DNA of 64,000 nt from Lachnospiraceae bacterium (GCA_016287675.1 JAEFAR010000002.1:121664-185663), one strand, 5' to 3'. Positions 1-8,947 are shown, counted from the first letter of the stretch. Translations and numbers: made by a program. Notes: generated by a model not told the origin, from the sequence alone.

Positions 1-855
1 CTTGGCACAATAAACGCCTTCTACAGTCTGTCCCACAAGGTTCATCGCAGCTTCGCAGGATTTACCCTGTCCCATAAAGTAACCTGCGTTCCTGTTTCTT
101 GAATGATTGCTGGTACAGGTGACCATCAGATCTCCCATACCGGAAAGCCCCGAAAAAGTCTCGGGACATCCGCCCATTTTGGTTCCCAGCCTTGAGATCT
201 CTGCGATACCTCTGGTCATAAGTGCTGCTTTTGTATTGTCGCCGTAACCCAGACCGTCGGCAATTCCGGCAGCAAGTGCGATAACATTTTTTAAAGAGCC
301 TCCAAGTTCGATACCGAGTACATCGGGACTTGTGTAGACTCTGAAATAATCATTCATAAAGGCATCCTGGATCTTTTCTGCAGCTTCTTTTTTGTGAGAA
401 CCTGCAACGATGGTGGATGGAATGTGTACGGAAACCTCTTCCGCATGAGTGGGTCCCGAAAGGACACAGACTTCAGCCTGAGGGATCTCCTCCGAGATTA
501 TTTCCGTAAGCGTTTTAAGGCTTGTTTCTTCGATACCCTTTGCCACATTGACAATGATCTGACCTTCTTTAACAAGAGGCGCCAGCATCCGGGCTGTTTT
601 TCTTACAAATATTGATGCCACAGCCATTACGATGATGTCGGGATCATCAGAAAGGGCCTCATTGATATCCGTTGTTAGTCTGACTCCTTCAGGCATTACA
701 GCACCGGGCAGATTTCTGATCCTGGTCCTGTCTGCCGCCATGGAATTGATCTCTTTTTCAACCGCACTCCACAGCGTCACTTTATGCTTGTTGGAATCCA
801 GCAGGATGGCAAGGGCTGTTCCCCAGGTTCCCGCTCCGAGTATGGTGATGTTCAT
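1..855 (-). CDS. gpsA: Glycerol-3-phosphate dehydrogenase [NAD(P)+], 3' end cut by window
   Basis: Makes sn-glycerol 3-phosphate from dihydroxyacetone phosphate, the backbone for phospholipids; cytosolic. The N-terminus reads MNITILGAGTWGTALA, a Rossmann dinucleotide-binding loop, and GPTHAEE and GGSLKNVIALAAG are the conserved GpsA blocks. The reading frame runs open to base 1, giving 285 codons; the family is usually 330-345 residues, so roughly 50 residues lie outside the window. The start ATG shares one base with the plsY stop codon (TAATG), so translation is probably coupled. PlsY uses the product of this enzyme, which fits their pairing. Confidence 0.96.
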   Translation of the reverse strand, partial: MNITILGAGTWGTALAILLDSNKHKVTLWSAVEKEINSMAADRTRIRNLPGAVMPEGVRLTTDINEALSDDPDIIVMAVASIFVRKTARMLAPLVKEGQIIVNVAKGIEETSLKTLTEIISEEIPQAEVCVLSGPTHAEEVSVHIPSTIVAGSHKKEAAEKIQDAFMNDYFRVYTSPDVLGIELGGSLKNVIALAAGIADGLGYGDNTKAALMTRGIAEISRLGTKMGGCPETFSGLSGMGDLMVTCTSNHSRNRNAGYFMGQGKSCEAAMNLVGQTVEGVYCAK

Positions 856-1514
856 TATTCGTTCTTCTCCTTCTTTTTAACCGTAAGCTTGTTTTCATTG
901 TGATTCATGAGTCTTACAATGTTTGCTCTGTGATTAAAGAAAGCAGAGACGGTGAAAAGCAGTGTAACAATGATCATATGCAGGTTTCCGTGAGAACTGA
1001 TCCCAACAAAAACGGGAAAAAGTACGGAAGCCGTAAGAGATGCCAGTGACATGTATCTTGTTATCACAAGGATGGAAATAAAGATAACAAGTCCGATGGC
1101 AGCCAGTCTCCAGTCATAGATCAGCATGCATGCGCCCATACATGCGATTCCCTTTCCTCCCCTGAATTTGAGATAGAAAGGATAGAGATGACCGCAAACA
1201 GCACCAAGGGCGGTGTAAAGTACAAGAAGCTGGCTCATGTCCGAGAAGGGTGCATATTGAGTGAAAAGCAGGTATCTTGTAAGCATCATGGGAATGATGG
1301 TCTTTCCGAGATCGATAACAAGAGTGATGATACCGGCTTTAAGTCCCACAACCCTCAAAACATTGGTTGTTCCGAGATTGCCGCTTCCCTTTGATTTAAC
1401 GTCTACATGATAGATCTTTCCGATAAAATAACCGGAAGAAAAGATCCCGAACACATAACCCATGATAATGCAAAAAATGATCTGAAGTACAAAATAATCC
1501 TTAAAAATCTCCAT
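855..1514 (-). CDS. plsY: Acyl-phosphate:glycerol-3-phosphate acyltransferase
   Basis: Integral membrane enzyme that transfers the acyl chain of acyl-phosphate (made by PlsX, encoded at 45102-46124) to glycerol 3-phosphate, giving lysophosphatidate. The 219-residue product has five or more hydrophobic segments and the family motifs SGNLGTTNVLR, FRGGKGIA and a C-terminal FNHRANIVRL. It lies 12 nt after der and overlaps gpsA by one base at the end of the lepB-to-gpsA operon. The tail is rich in lysine. The family call is secure. Confidence 0.96.
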   Translation of the reverse strand: MEIFKDYFVLQIIFCIIMGYVFGIFSSGYFIGKIYHVDVKSKGSGNLGTTNVLRVVGLKAGIITLVIDLGKTIIPMMLTRYLLFTQYAPFSDMSQLLVLYTALGAVCGHLYPFYLKFRGGKGIACMGACMLIYDWRLAAIGLVIFISILVITRYMSLASLTASVLFPVFVGISSHGNLHMIIVTLLFTVSAFFNHRANIVRLMNHNENKLTVKKKEKNE

Positions 1515-1526
1515 GTCCCCTACCTC

Positions 1527-2861
1527 TTATTCCGTTTCTTTTTCGCCGCGTTCTCTGATGATGAATTTAAGTGATGTGCCGGCAAAGCCAAAGGCTTCAC
1601 GGATCTTGTTCTCAATGTATCTTGTATATGAGAAATGCATAAGCTTTTTGTCATTTACAAAGATGACAAAAGCCGGAGGTTTGACAGCCACCTGTGTGAT
1701 GTAGAAGAGCTTGAGTCTTCTGCCCTTGTCCGAAGGGGGCTGCTGCAATGAAACAGCCTGCATCATGATCTCGTTGAGGACACCTGTTCCGATCCTTAAG
1801 TTCTGGTTCTGGATGATGGCATCGATGTGTTCAAAGAGCTTGTTCATTCTCTGACCTGTCTTTGCGGAAATAAAAACGATGTCCGCATAAGGAATGAAGG
1901 AAAGTACCTGCTTGATCTTTTCCGTCATCTTGTAAATGGTCTTGTCATCCTTGTCTTCAACAGCATCCCATTTGTTGACAGCAATAAGGATGCCCTTACC
2001 CGCATCGTGAGCGATACCTGCGATCTTTGCATCCTGCTCGGTAACGCCTTCCTGAGCGTTGATAACCACCACAACCACATCGGCTCTTTCAACTGCCGCT
2101 ACGGTCCTGACCATCATGAAATGTTCAATGTCTTCCTTGATCTTTGCATGTCTTCTGAGACCTGCGGTATCGATGAAAACATATTCTTCGTTATTGTGTT
2201 TAACCACTGTGTCGATAGCGTCTCTGGTTGTTCCCGCAATATCCGAAACAATGACTCTCTCAGCTCCGATCAGCTTGTTGATGATGGAGCTCTTGCCCAC
2301 GTTGGGCTTTCCTACGATAGCGATCCTGGGGCGGTCATCTTCCGTTTCTTCCGCTGTTCTTTCACCAACGGCCTGGATGACTGCATCAAGAAGTTCTCCG
2401 AAACCGAGACGGTTTACGGAAGAAACCGGGATGGGGTCACCTATGCCCAGATTGTAGAACTCGTAGGTGTCATTCATGAATTTATTAAAATCATCCACCT
2501 TGTTAACGCAAAGGATAACGGATTTGCCGGCTTTTCTCAAAATGTCGGCAACATTGTAATCCGCATCAACAAGACCTGTTTTAACATCGACAACAAAAAT
2601 TACTGCGTCAGCAGTCTCTATTGCAACCTGTGCCTGCTCACGCATATAAGTCAGCATCATATCCCCGTTTTCCGGTTCGATTCCGCCTGTATCTATTAAA
2701 GTAAACTGCCTGTCAAGCCATGTAATGTCGGCATAGATCCTGTCTCTGGTGACACCGGGAGTGTCCTTTACGATAGAGATCCTTTCACCGGCAAGAGCGT
2801 TGAAAAGCGTTGATTTTCCCACATTGGGACGCCCAATAACAGCGATTATGGGTTTAGACAT
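1527..2861 (-). CDS. der: Ribosome biogenesis GTPase Der (EngA)
   Basis: Tandem-GTPase protein needed for 50S subunit maturation. Two complete G domains are visible: GRPNVGKST near residue 10, DTPGVTRDR, DTGG and NKVD in the first; GKPNVGKSS near residue 185, DTAGLRRHAKIKED and NKWD in the second. These are followed by the KH-like C-terminal domain. The 444-residue length is normal for the family. The start ATG is preceded by GGAGG and overlaps the end of the DUF512 gene by 8 nt. It belongs to the same operon as RbgA, another large-subunit assembly GTPase. Confidence 0.98.
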   Translation of the reverse strand: MSKPIIAVIGRPNVGKSTLFNALAGERISIVKDTPGVTRDRIYADITWLDRQFTLIDTGGIEPENGDMMLTYMREQAQVAIETADAVIFVVDVKTGLVDADYNVADILRKAGKSVILCVNKVDDFNKFMNDTYEFYNLGIGDPIPVSSVNRLGFGELLDAVIQAVGERTAEETEDDRPRIAIVGKPNVGKSSIINKLIGAERVIVSDIAGTTRDAIDTVVKHNNEEYVFIDTAGLRRHAKIKEDIEHFMMVRTVAAVERADVVVVVINAQEGVTEQDAKIAGIAHDAGKGILIAVNKWDAVEDKDDKTIYKMTEKIKQVLSFIPYADIVFISAKTGQRMNKLFEHIDAIIQNQNLRIGTGVLNEIMMQAVSLQQPPSDKGRRLKLFYITQVAVKPPAFVIFVNDKKLMHFSYTRYIENKIREAFGFAGTSLKFIIRERGEKETE

Positions 2862-4173
2862 TTATTATTTCCTCCACTAAAGAGCTACCTTCAGATTTTA
2901 CTATACTAACCCGTATTTGTAAAGATTTTTCGATGTCTCCGACGGTCATGTCATCCAGCAGAACATCCTCTCCGGTCTTAAGGAGAACGCAGGGAAGAAG
3001 CAGCTTTTCACCCAGTTCCCGTCCCGTCAGCTGGGCGATAATGTCCTGGCCGGTGAGAAGCCCGGCAACAGTTATGGTATCACCGAAAAAGTTGTTGATG
3101 ACCTCGTAGACATTCACCTTGATATTGGGGAACTTTTCATTGATCTTCTTCACCTGATCGCAAAGAATGGGATAAGCAAGAGTCCCCGTGGCAAGGGAAA
3201 CCGTGTGACATCTGTCATCTCCTGCCAGTTCTTCGAGGCACTCATCAACTTCGTAATTTAATAGCCTCACCATACCCACACCGTTTCCGATCTGGGGGTA
3301 CTCCTCGTAGCTTTCCGCTTCCGGGATGGGAAGCTCCGCCTTCAGGTACCATTCGTCACTGGCATAGACGAACCGTGTGCCGAAAGCAGCCATGAACTTT
3401 TTCTGATACTTTTCGATCTGCCGTACTACAGCGATAGACTCCTCTTTATTAAAGGGTTCCAGAGGTGTGAGCCTGTTTCTGAATTTGGTGATCCCCACCG
3501 GTACAACGGATAAAGATTTCATATGCCCGATGTACATTGACAGGTCGTTTATCGTTCTGTCAAGTTCCACTCCGTCGTTCCATCCCTTGCAAAGTACCAC
3601 CTGGCCGTTCATGTCTATGCCTGCCTGATAGAGCTTTGTCATATGGTCCATTACAGTCCCCGCAAAACGGTTGTGGAGCATCTTGCAGCGAAGTTCCGGG
3701 TTTGTGGTGTGAACGGAAACATTGATGGGAGAAAGATTGTAAGATATGAGCCTGTCTATGTCCTCATCTTTCATATTGGTAAGTGTTACATAGCTTCCCG
3801 ACAAAAAGGAAAGTCTTGTGTCATCGTCTTTAAAGTAGATGGTTTCACGCATTCCCGGAGGGTTCTGATCGATAAAGCAGAAAATACACTTGTTCCTGCA
3901 TGAAGAATAGTTGTCCATGATGCCGTCTTCAAAGATCAGACCCAGTTCTTCCGAAGGATCCTTTTCGATCTCCAGCTCCCATTCTTCACCGTCCTGCTTT
4001 CGTACTACAACTGTAAGATTTTCATTTGCGCACAAAAATTCGAAGTCAAAGATATCGATGACTTCTTTACCGTTAATGGAGACCAGTTCATCGCCGGGTT
4101 CTATTTCCATTTCTTCCGCGATGGATCCCTCAACTATGCTTTTGATGATCTGTTTCTTACGCTGTGAATGCAT
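2854..4173 (-). CDS. DUF512 family PDZ and radical-SAM-like protein
   Basis: The 439-residue product begins with a PDZ-like domain (about residues 5-70, with EPGDELVSINGKEV) and is followed by a cysteine cluster C92-x3-C96-x2-C99 in SCRNKCIFCFIDQ, the iron-sulfur signature of radical SAM enzymes. The rest matches the DUF512 family found widely in Clostridia next to der. The substrate is not known to me, and the genomic link with der and plsY suggests but does not prove a role in ribosome or envelope maturation. The start overlaps yraN by 17 nt and the end overlaps der by 8 nt, so translation is likely coupled. Confidence 0.9.
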   Translation of the reverse strand: MHSQRKKQIIKSIVEGSIAEEMEIEPGDELVSINGKEVIDIFDFEFLCANENLTVVVRKQDGEEWELEIEKDPSEELGLIFEDGIMDNYSSCRNKCIFCFIDQNPPGMRETIYFKDDDTRLSFLSGSYVTLTNMKDEDIDRLISYNLSPINVSVHTTNPELRCKMLHNRFAGTVMDHMTKLYQAGIDMNGQVVLCKGWNDGVELDRTINDLSMYIGHMKSLSVVPVGITKFRNRLTPLEPFNKEESIAVVRQIEKYQKKFMAAFGTRFVYASDEWYLKAELPIPEAESYEEYPQIGNGVGMVRLLNYEVDECLEELAGDDRCHTVSLATGTLAYPILCDQVKKINEKFPNIKVNVYEVINNFFGDTITVAGLLTGQDIIAQLTGRELGEKLLLPCVLLKTGEDVLLDDMTVGDIEKSLQIRVSIVKSEGSSLVEEIINV

Positions 4174-4516
4174 TTTTTATCCATTTAACCTCGTCCCCAA
4201 GGATCGACATTACGTCAAATCTGATGGGCTGTTCAAAGGAAAGTCCTTTATATTTTAAATAGGTCATTGCGCCTTTGATGATCTTTTTCTGCTTGGAAAG
4301 AACCACCGCTTCCTCAGGATAACCCGCATCGGTGTTTTCTCTCATTTTGACTTCGATAAAGCAGAGATAGTCTTCTCCAAGCCAGTGATCCTTTGCTATG
4401 AGATCCAGTTCTCCGCCCTTAAAGTAAAAATTCTTTTCTATGATCATTCCGCCTTCGGAAATGATCCTGTCAGCTGCAATGTTTTCGCCCTTTTTCCCCT
4501 TTTCCCTCGTATTCAT
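4157..4516 (-). CDS. YraN/UPF0102 family nuclease-fold protein
   Basis: A 119-residue member of UPF0102, a restriction-endonuclease-like fold. Visible core residues are the GEN segment near the N-terminus, GGELDLIAKD and FIEVKMR, which correspond to the E, D and ExK metal-binding positions of this fold. The cellular role is not settled. It overlaps the FlhB-like gene by 4 nt and DUF512 by 17 nt. The order rbgA, rnhB, FlhB-like, yraN matches the arrangement known from many Bacillota. Confidence 0.9.
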   Translation of the reverse strand: MNTREKGKKGENIAADRIISEGGMIIEKNFYFKGGELDLIAKDHWLGEDYLCFIEVKMRENTDAGYPEEAVVLSKQKKIIKGAMTYLKYKGLSFEQPIRFDVMSILGDEVKWIKNAFTA

Positions 4517-4812
4517 TTCTGTACCTTTCCCCTACGGTCCGTTACCTTGCTTTCTGCCTTGTCTACCATTACAAGGACTTCAGCTACAACTCCGTACAGT
4601 TCCTCGGGGATGAAATCACCGATCTCAAGTTTTGACAGTGTTCCTGCCAGTTTTTCATCCTTATGGATGGGTACATCCTTTTCCTTTGCTGTCTCAATGA
4701 TCTTTTCCGCCACATGACCTTTACCCGTGGCGATGATCTGAGGCGCAGTTTCTCCGGGAACGTACTCAAGAGCCACCGCTGTTTTCTGTTTTTCTTCCTT
4801 TTCTTCTGCCAT
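4513..4812 (-). CDS. Orphan FlhB cytoplasmic-domain protein (YlqH-like)
   Basis: Resembles only the cytoplasmic C-terminal part of the flagellar export switch protein FlhB. The core starts at TAVALEY, which corresponds to the fragment just after the NPTH autocleavage site of FlhB. It keeps GKGHVAEKI, PIHKDEKLA and IGDFIPEELY. There is no membrane region and no NPTH motif. At 99 residues it is a complete small protein, not a broken flhB: the same gene occurs beside rnhB in Bacillus as ylqH. Its function is unknown. No other flagellar gene is in the window. Confidence 0.9.
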   Translation of the reverse strand: MAEEKEEKQKTAVALEYVPGETAPQIIATGKGHVAEKIIETAKEKDVPIHKDEKLAGTLSKLEIGDFIPEELYGVVAEVLVMVDKAESKVTDRRGKVQK

Positions 4813-4824
4813 AAGTTTCGCTCG

Positions 4825-5580
4825 TTAAACGAAATTACCTATAAAGCTGCGTCTGTGGATCTCGCAGGGTCCGAACTTTTTTAAAGCTTCGATGTGGGCT
4901 GCGCTTCCGTAGCCCTTGTTTGATGCAAAATCATATTCCGGATACTTGTCGGATACGGATTCCATGTATCTGTCTCTTGTAACCTTCGCGATTATGCTTG
5001 CGGAAGCAATGGAAAGGCTCTTGGCATCTCCTTTTATGATCTTTACCTGCTTTTGAGGGAGACCGGGGATTATCACCGCATCGTTCAGCAAAAGATCCGG
5101 ACAGGGATCCAGTCTTGAGACTGCCTGCCGCATCGCTTCATATGTGGCCTGAAGGATGTTGATCTCATCGATCCTTTCCGGTGAAACCACTCCGATACCG
5201 TAAGAAACAGCCTTTTCCATGATCTCTTCGCTGAGTTCCTCTCTCTGCTTTGCAGTGAGCTTTTTGGAATCATTAACGTACAGTATCTTACAGCCCTTGG
5301 GGAGAATAACCGCTCCCGCAACCACGGGTCCCGCAAGAGGTCCGCGGCCCACTTCGTCTATACCGCATATGCGTGCGTAGTCAAAGTACTTGTTCTCATA
5401 GATCAGCATATTGTCGATCCGCTCAAGTTCCTTAAGATACTTTTCTTTCTTCTTCCTGCAGTCCTCAAGGATCTTTACAACCCCTGCTCTTTCATCGTCT
5501 TTGTAAGCATCCAAAAAAGCATCCGTATCCTCGGGAGCAAGAGTTTTTGATTTTAATCTGATGTCAGAAATACTTTCCAT
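4825..5580 (-). CDS. rnhB: Ribonuclease HII
   Basis: Removes RNA from RNA-DNA hybrids, including single misincorporated ribonucleotides. The active-site motif GIDEVGRGPLAGPVVAGA starts near residue 73, followed by DSKKLT, a later LLND aspartate and KVTRDRYM. The product is 251 residues, with about 70 residues before the catalytic motif; such an N-terminal extension is common in Bacillota RNase HII. It lies 9 nt after rbgA and 12 nt before the FlhB-like gene within the lepB operon. Confidence 0.97.
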   Translation of the reverse strand: MESISDIRLKSKTLAPEDTDAFLDAYKDDERAGVVKILEDCRKKKEKYLKELERIDNMLIYENKYFDYARICGIDEVGRGPLAGPVVAGAVILPKGCKILYVNDSKKLTAKQREELSEEIMEKAVSYGIGVVSPERIDEINILQATYEAMRQAVSRLDPCPDLLLNDAVIIPGLPQKQVKIIKGDAKSLSIASASIIAKVTRDRYMESVSDKYPEYDFASNKGYGSAAHIEALKKFGPCEIHRRSFIGNFV

Positions 5581-5589
5581 TTTATCGCC

Positions 5590-6456
5590 CTATTTAATGA
5601 AGTCTGAAACCTTTTCAAGACTTACTTTACCGAATTTCCCGCCTCTGAAGTCATCCGTGACAGTAAAAGACATACGGTCAATGTCCGGTTCTCCGCCCTT
5701 TTTTAAGCAAGCCTTTTTGGTGCATATGTCATAAAGAAGTTCAAGAGGATCATCCTTTTCCTGAACACCGTAACGGGAACTTACGGCACCGGGATAGTTC
5801 TGAACCAGGAATCTTAAAAGATTCAGGGACAGATCGTGGGAATCCAGGATGTTCTCATTTATGGAACCGATCATGGCTATGTTAAGTCCTACTTTCTGAT
5901 CTTCAAACTTGGGCCACAGGATCCCGGGAGTGTCCAAAAGTTCCAGTTCTTTTGAAAGCCTGATCCATTGCTTACCTGTAGTAACACCGGGCTTATCCCC
6001 TGTTTTTGTACAGGCTTTTTTTGCGTAGGAATTAATGAATGTGGATTTCCCCACATTGGGAATACCGAGTATCATTGCCCGGATGGGCCTGTTGACCATT
6101 CCTCTTGCCTTATCTCTCTCGATCTTTTCTTTGCAGGCCTCACGGACCACATTCATCACAGGTTTAAGATTCCCGTTTCTGGCATTTGTTACCATAACAT
6201 GATAACCTTTGGATTCATAATAGCTTTTAAAATCCGCTGTAACACGGTCATCCGCAAGATCCGCTTTATTAATGAGAAGAACTCTGGGCTTGTTGTTTGC
6301 CAGCTCGTCGATATCGGGATTCTTTGAAGAATAAGGGATCCTGGCATCAATGAGCTCGATGATCACATCTACAAGCTTAAGGCTCTCTTTTATCTCTTTT
6401 TTTGCTTTGGCCATGTGGCCGGGATACCAGTTAATGTTTGTCTTGTTATCGGTCAT
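5590..6456 (-). CDS. rbgA: Ribosome biogenesis GTPase RbgA (YlqF)
   Basis: Late 50S assembly factor. It is a circularly permuted GTPase: the G4 motif NKAD (in LLINKADLADDR) comes before the P-loop GIPNVGKST and the DTPG switch, as expected for the YlqF/YawG family. The N-terminus NWYPGHMAKA is the usual RbgA start. The 288-residue length is normal. It follows lepB by 34 nt and precedes rnhB, the same neighbourhood as in Bacillus subtilis. Confidence 0.97.
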   Translation of the reverse strand: MTDNKTNINWYPGHMAKAKKEIKESLKLVDVIIELIDARIPYSSKNPDIDELANNKPRVLLINKADLADDRVTADFKSYYESKGYHVMVTNARNGNLKPVMNVVREACKEKIERDKARGMVNRPIRAMILGIPNVGKSTFINSYAKKACTKTGDKPGVTTGKQWIRLSKELELLDTPGILWPKFEDQKVGLNIAMIGSINENILDSHDLSLNLLRFLVQNYPGAVSSRYGVQEKDDPLELLYDICTKKACLKKGGEPDIDRMSFTVTDDFRGGKFGKVSLEKVSDFIK

Positions 6457-6490
6457 ATGATCTCCTGACGTATTTTTAAGAAAACGTCTC

Positions 6491-7069
6491 TTATTTTGTG
6501 TTAAGTTTATCGATGAATGCAGGTGAAGGGGATATCCTGAAAAAAGCTTTTCCTATGATGTCACCCCGTACAACGGATCCAATGTTGGAGAATCTTGAGT
6601 CCTCGGAAGAGTTTCTGTTGTCACCCAGCACAAAGAATTCATTTTCCTGCAGTTCAATGGGACTGTCGGCCAGTCCGGAAACCTTCATTTCTTCGGTATC
6701 TATCGCTTCTTCAAATTTTTCGCCGTTAATGTACACCCTGCCGTTTATGATCTCAACCGTGTCTCCGGGAACTCCGATGACACGCTTTACATTATTGTAG
6801 GAGTGTTCATTGGAACCCTGATTAAACACGATCACGTCATTTCTCTTTGGTTCGCTTCTTAAGTAGGAAAGCCTGTTTATCAGGATAACATCTTTGTCAT
6901 TCAGGGTCTTTGCCATTGAATCACCCACCATTACGGTTTTTGCAAGAGCGTATCTGATGATGAGCCAGGCAAGAAGAACAACAAGTGCGGATTCTGCCAG
7001 AAGTATACCCGTTTTCTTAAGAAGGATCAGGATCTTCGGTTTTTTGTCATAAAGATAAATGTCTGCCAT
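6491..7069 (-). CDS. lepB: Signal peptidase I
   Basis: Membrane-bound serine/lysine protease that cleaves signal peptides of secreted proteins. With the ATG at 7069 the product is 192 residues: a short cytoplasmic start, one membrane segment at about residues 22-43, the catalytic serine in VGDSM (S51), the general-base lysine in NVKRVIGVPGD (K95), and LGDNRNSSEDSR near the end. An upstream TTG in frame at 7126 is possible but lies inside the rplS terminator and promoter zone, so the ATG is preferred. No ribosome binding site precedes the ATG; see the promoter entry and the leaderless finding. Confidence 0.93.
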   Translation of the reverse strand: MADIYLYDKKPKILILLKKTGILLAESALVVLLAWLIIRYALAKTVMVGDSMAKTLNDKDVILINRLSYLRSEPKRNDVIVFNQGSNEHSYNNVKRVIGVPGDTVEIINGRVYINGEKFEEAIDTEEMKVSGLADSPIELQENEFFVLGDNRNSSEDSRFSNIGSVVRGDIIGKAFFRISPSPAFIDKLNTK

Positions 7070-7077
7070 AATAGTTA

Positions 7078-7106
7078 ATTTTAATTGATTCGGGTCTTTT
7101 TGTAAA
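7078..7106 (-). promoter_or_regulatory. Promoter for lepB operon
   Basis: TTTACA (7101-7106), 17 bp, TAAAAT (7078-7083), read on the minus strand. The expected start of transcription, about 7 nt beyond the -10 element, falls on or within one or two bases of the lepB ATG at 7069. This would make the lepB message leaderless. Confidence 0.6.
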
Positions 7107-7124
7107 GCAAACTTCACCATATCC

Positions 7125-7158
7125 AAAAGAAAACGGGACAGGCAAAAACCTGTCCCGT
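7125..7158 (-). terminator. Terminator after rplS
   Basis: On the minus strand a 10-bp perfect stem ACGGGACAGG/CCTGTCCCGT with a 6-nt loop is followed by TTTTCTTTT. It sits 16 nt beyond the rplS stop and separates rplS from lepB. Confidence 0.93.
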
Positions 7159-7174
7159 ACTTTTCGGTTTGTTA

Positions 7175-7522
7175 TTACTTAATAACTTCCTTAACCTTTG
7201 CGCTCTTACCTTTTCTGTCACGAAGGTAGTTGAGCTTAGCGCGTCTTGCCTTACCGGTTCTGACAACCTCGATCTTCTCAACGATGGGGGAGTTAAGGAG
7301 CCAGGTCTTTTCAACGCCGATTCCGTTGGAGCTCTTTCTTACTGTGAAAGTCTCTCTTACACCTGCGTGCTGCTTCTTGAGAACTGTACCCTCGAAAAGC
7401 TGTGTTCTTACACGGTTTCCTTCTTTAACCTGAGCGTAAACCTTAACGGTGTCGCCTACGTTAAACTGGGGCTTCTCTGCCTTTAACTGTTCTGCTTCGA
7501 TTTCTCTGATAATGTCGTTCAT
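7175..7522 (-). CDS. rplS: 50S ribosomal protein L19
   Basis: Large-subunit protein at the 30S-50S interface. The 115-residue sequence has the usual L19 landmarks: [30 protein letters not shown], the [15 protein letters not shown] block and [14 protein letters not shown]. It is preceded by AAGGAGGTCGTAAA, a very strong ribosome binding site, and by its own promoter (7597-7625). A strong terminator follows, so it can be expressed on its own as well as from the ylxM operon upstream. Confidence 0.98.
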   Translation of the reverse strand: MNDIIREIEAEQLKAEKPQFNVGDTVKVYAQVKEGNRVRTQLFEGTVLKKQHAGVRETFTVRKSSNGIGVEKTWLLNSPIVEKIEVVRTGKARRAKLNYLRDRKGKSAKVKEVIK

Positions 7523-7596
7523 TTTACGACCTCCTTTTATATTAAGCCGTTCTTACTCAAATCTATGACAGCGGACCGACTTTTTCATGCCGTGAT

Positions 7597-7625
7597 ATTA
7601 TAATACCGAATTGTATAAATTGCAA
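7597..7625 (-). promoter_or_regulatory. Promoter for rplS
   Basis: TTGCAA (7620-7625), 17 bp, TATAAT (7597-7602) on the minus strand. It leaves a 5' leader of about 65-70 nt before rplS, long enough to hold regulatory structure. I do not see a clear hairpin in it, and cannot say whether it is an L19 autoregulatory leader. Confidence 0.75.
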
Positions 7626-7641
7626 GTAAAAGTTGAAAAAA

Positions 7642-8340
7642 TTATTGTAACAGATCGGGACGATATTTTTTCGTCCTTTCAACAGATTTTTCTTTTTTCC
7701 ATTTTTCCACATTTGCGTGATGTCCTGAAAGAAGGACTTCCGGAACCTTTAATCCACGATACTCTTCAGGTCTTGTGTATTGCGGATGCTCCAGAAGGTT
7801 TTCGTTAAAGCTTTCATAAACAGCAGAATCTTCATTGTTGAGGACTCCCGGAACAAGTCTTGAGATCGTGTCCATCATTACCATTGCGGGCAGTTCTCCG
7901 CCTGTGAGAACATAGTCTCCTATGGTATAGAAATCCGGTTTAATGATCTCCAGAGCCCTCTCGTCAATACCTTCGTAATGACCGCAGATAAAGATCAGAT
8001 CCTCTTCTTTTGCCAGTTCTTTTGCCGCATTCTGATCGAATTTACGCCCCCATGGTGTAAGATAGATGGTTTTGGGCCTGTTATCGGAAGATTTTTTTCT
8101 TTCCACGATCTCACCGGTAATGTGTTCCCAGGTCCTTACAACGGGATCCGCAGCCATCAGCATTCCCGCGCCGCCGCCGTAGGGGTAGTCGTCTACTTTT
8201 CTGTGTTTATCAAGAGTAAAATCTCTTATGTTAACAGCTTTAATACTCAGTATTCCTTTTTCAACAGCTCTTCCGATTATGCTTTCATTCATACATGAAT
8301 CGATCATTTCCGGAAACAGCGTCATAACGTAAAAGTTCAT
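7642..8340 (-). CDS. trmD: tRNA (guanine-N1-)-methyltransferase
   Basis: Methylates G37 of tRNAs with G36 using S-adenosylmethionine; homodimeric knotted SPOUT enzyme. Seen: [44 protein letters not shown] and the C-terminal RPEEYRG and [10 protein letters not shown] blocks. ATG at 8340 (MNFYVMTLF) is chosen over an in-frame GTG two codons upstream because [12 protein letters not shown] is the family start. It is the last gene of the ylxM-ffh-rpsP-khpA-rimM-trmD run, 11 nt after rimM. Confidence 0.97.
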   Translation of the reverse strand: MNFYVMTLFPEMIDSCMNESIIGRAVEKGILSIKAVNIRDFTLDKHRKVDDYPYGGGAGMLMAADPVVRTWEHITGEIVERKKSSDNRPKTIYLTPWGRKFDQNAAKELAKEEDLIFICGHYEGIDERALEIIKPDFYTIGDYVLTGGELPAMVMMDTISRLVPGVLNNEDSAVYESFNENLLEHPQYTRPEEYRGLKVPEVLLSGHHANVEKWKKEKSVERTKKYRPDLLQ

Positions 8341-8351
8341 ATGCACCTGTA

Positions 8352-8876
8352 TTAATCGATCAAACCGGGAAGGATATGCACGGTTATCTTTTTCTCTTCC
8401 AATGAAACTCTGATGTTGCAGTCCTTTATCGAAGGGATAAGGATCTCTTTTTTATCGGGAGTCTTTACAAGATAAACATCATTGGCAGATGTCTGAAGGA
8501 TCTCAGTAAGCTTTCCCAAAGGAGTTTCGGGGTTGTTTTCATCAAATACGTCAAGACCGATCAGATCATAGACATAGTATTCCCCTTCGCCGAGAGGGAT
8601 CGCATTTTCTCTCGTAACAAGAAGATCCATCTGTTTCCAGCGTTCCACATCGTTAATGGAATCTATGCCTTTGAACTTCAGAATGGCAAGATTTTTAAAA
8701 TACTTTACTCCCGTCACTTCCAATTCCTTAAGCTCTTTTCCCGTATCAAGAAAAACCTGCTTAAGAACGTCAAATCTTTTAATATCTTCGGTTGTGGGAT
8801 AAACCTTTACTTCTCCGTGTATCCCGTGAGTGTTGGAGATCACTCCCACTCTTAACATTTTGTTTTTGTCGATCAA
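8352..8876 (-). CDS. rimM: Ribosome maturation factor RimM
   Basis: 30S maturation factor that binds S19 and 16S rRNA head elements. The N-terminal RimM barrel begins [18 protein letters not shown], and the C-terminal PRC-barrel starts around [11 protein letters not shown]. The 174-residue product starts at a TTG at 8876: AAGGAG lies 6 nt upstream of this TTG, whereas the ATG at 8858, which would begin at MLRVGV, has no such site. The start is therefore decided by the ribosome binding site. Followed by trmD, its usual partner. Confidence 0.95.
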   Translation of the reverse strand: MIDKNKMLRVGVISNTHGIHGEVKVYPTTEDIKRFDVLKQVFLDTGKELKELEVTGVKYFKNLAILKFKGIDSINDVERWKQMDLLVTRENAIPLGEGEYYVYDLIGLDVFDENNPETPLGKLTEILQTSANDVYLVKTPDKKEILIPSIKDCNIRVSLEEKKITVHILPGLID

Positions 8877-8904
8877 TTCAAACTCCTTAATGACATCTTT
8901 CTCT

Positions 8905-8939
8905 TAAAGAAAAGCGCATGCTTAATCCTAAACATGCGC
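8905..8939 (-). terminator. Terminator-like hairpin between khpA and rimM
   Basis: Minus strand: 7-bp stem GCGCATG/CATGCGC with a 12-nt loop, followed by TTTTCTTTA. It lies inside the operon, just after khpA and just before the rimM ribosome binding site. No promoter is visible between it and rimM, so it should act as a partial terminator or attenuator rather than a full stop. Confidence 0.65.
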
Positions 8940-8947
8940 CGACTTCT

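Noticed and set aside
1827..2699. Long plus-strand open frame (290 codons)
   Set aside because: It lies entirely antisense to der, has no ribosome binding site and no recognisable protein family.
4513..4812. Truncated flhB pseudogene
   Set aside because: The short form with intact frame and its position beside rnhB is a conserved stand-alone family (YlqH).
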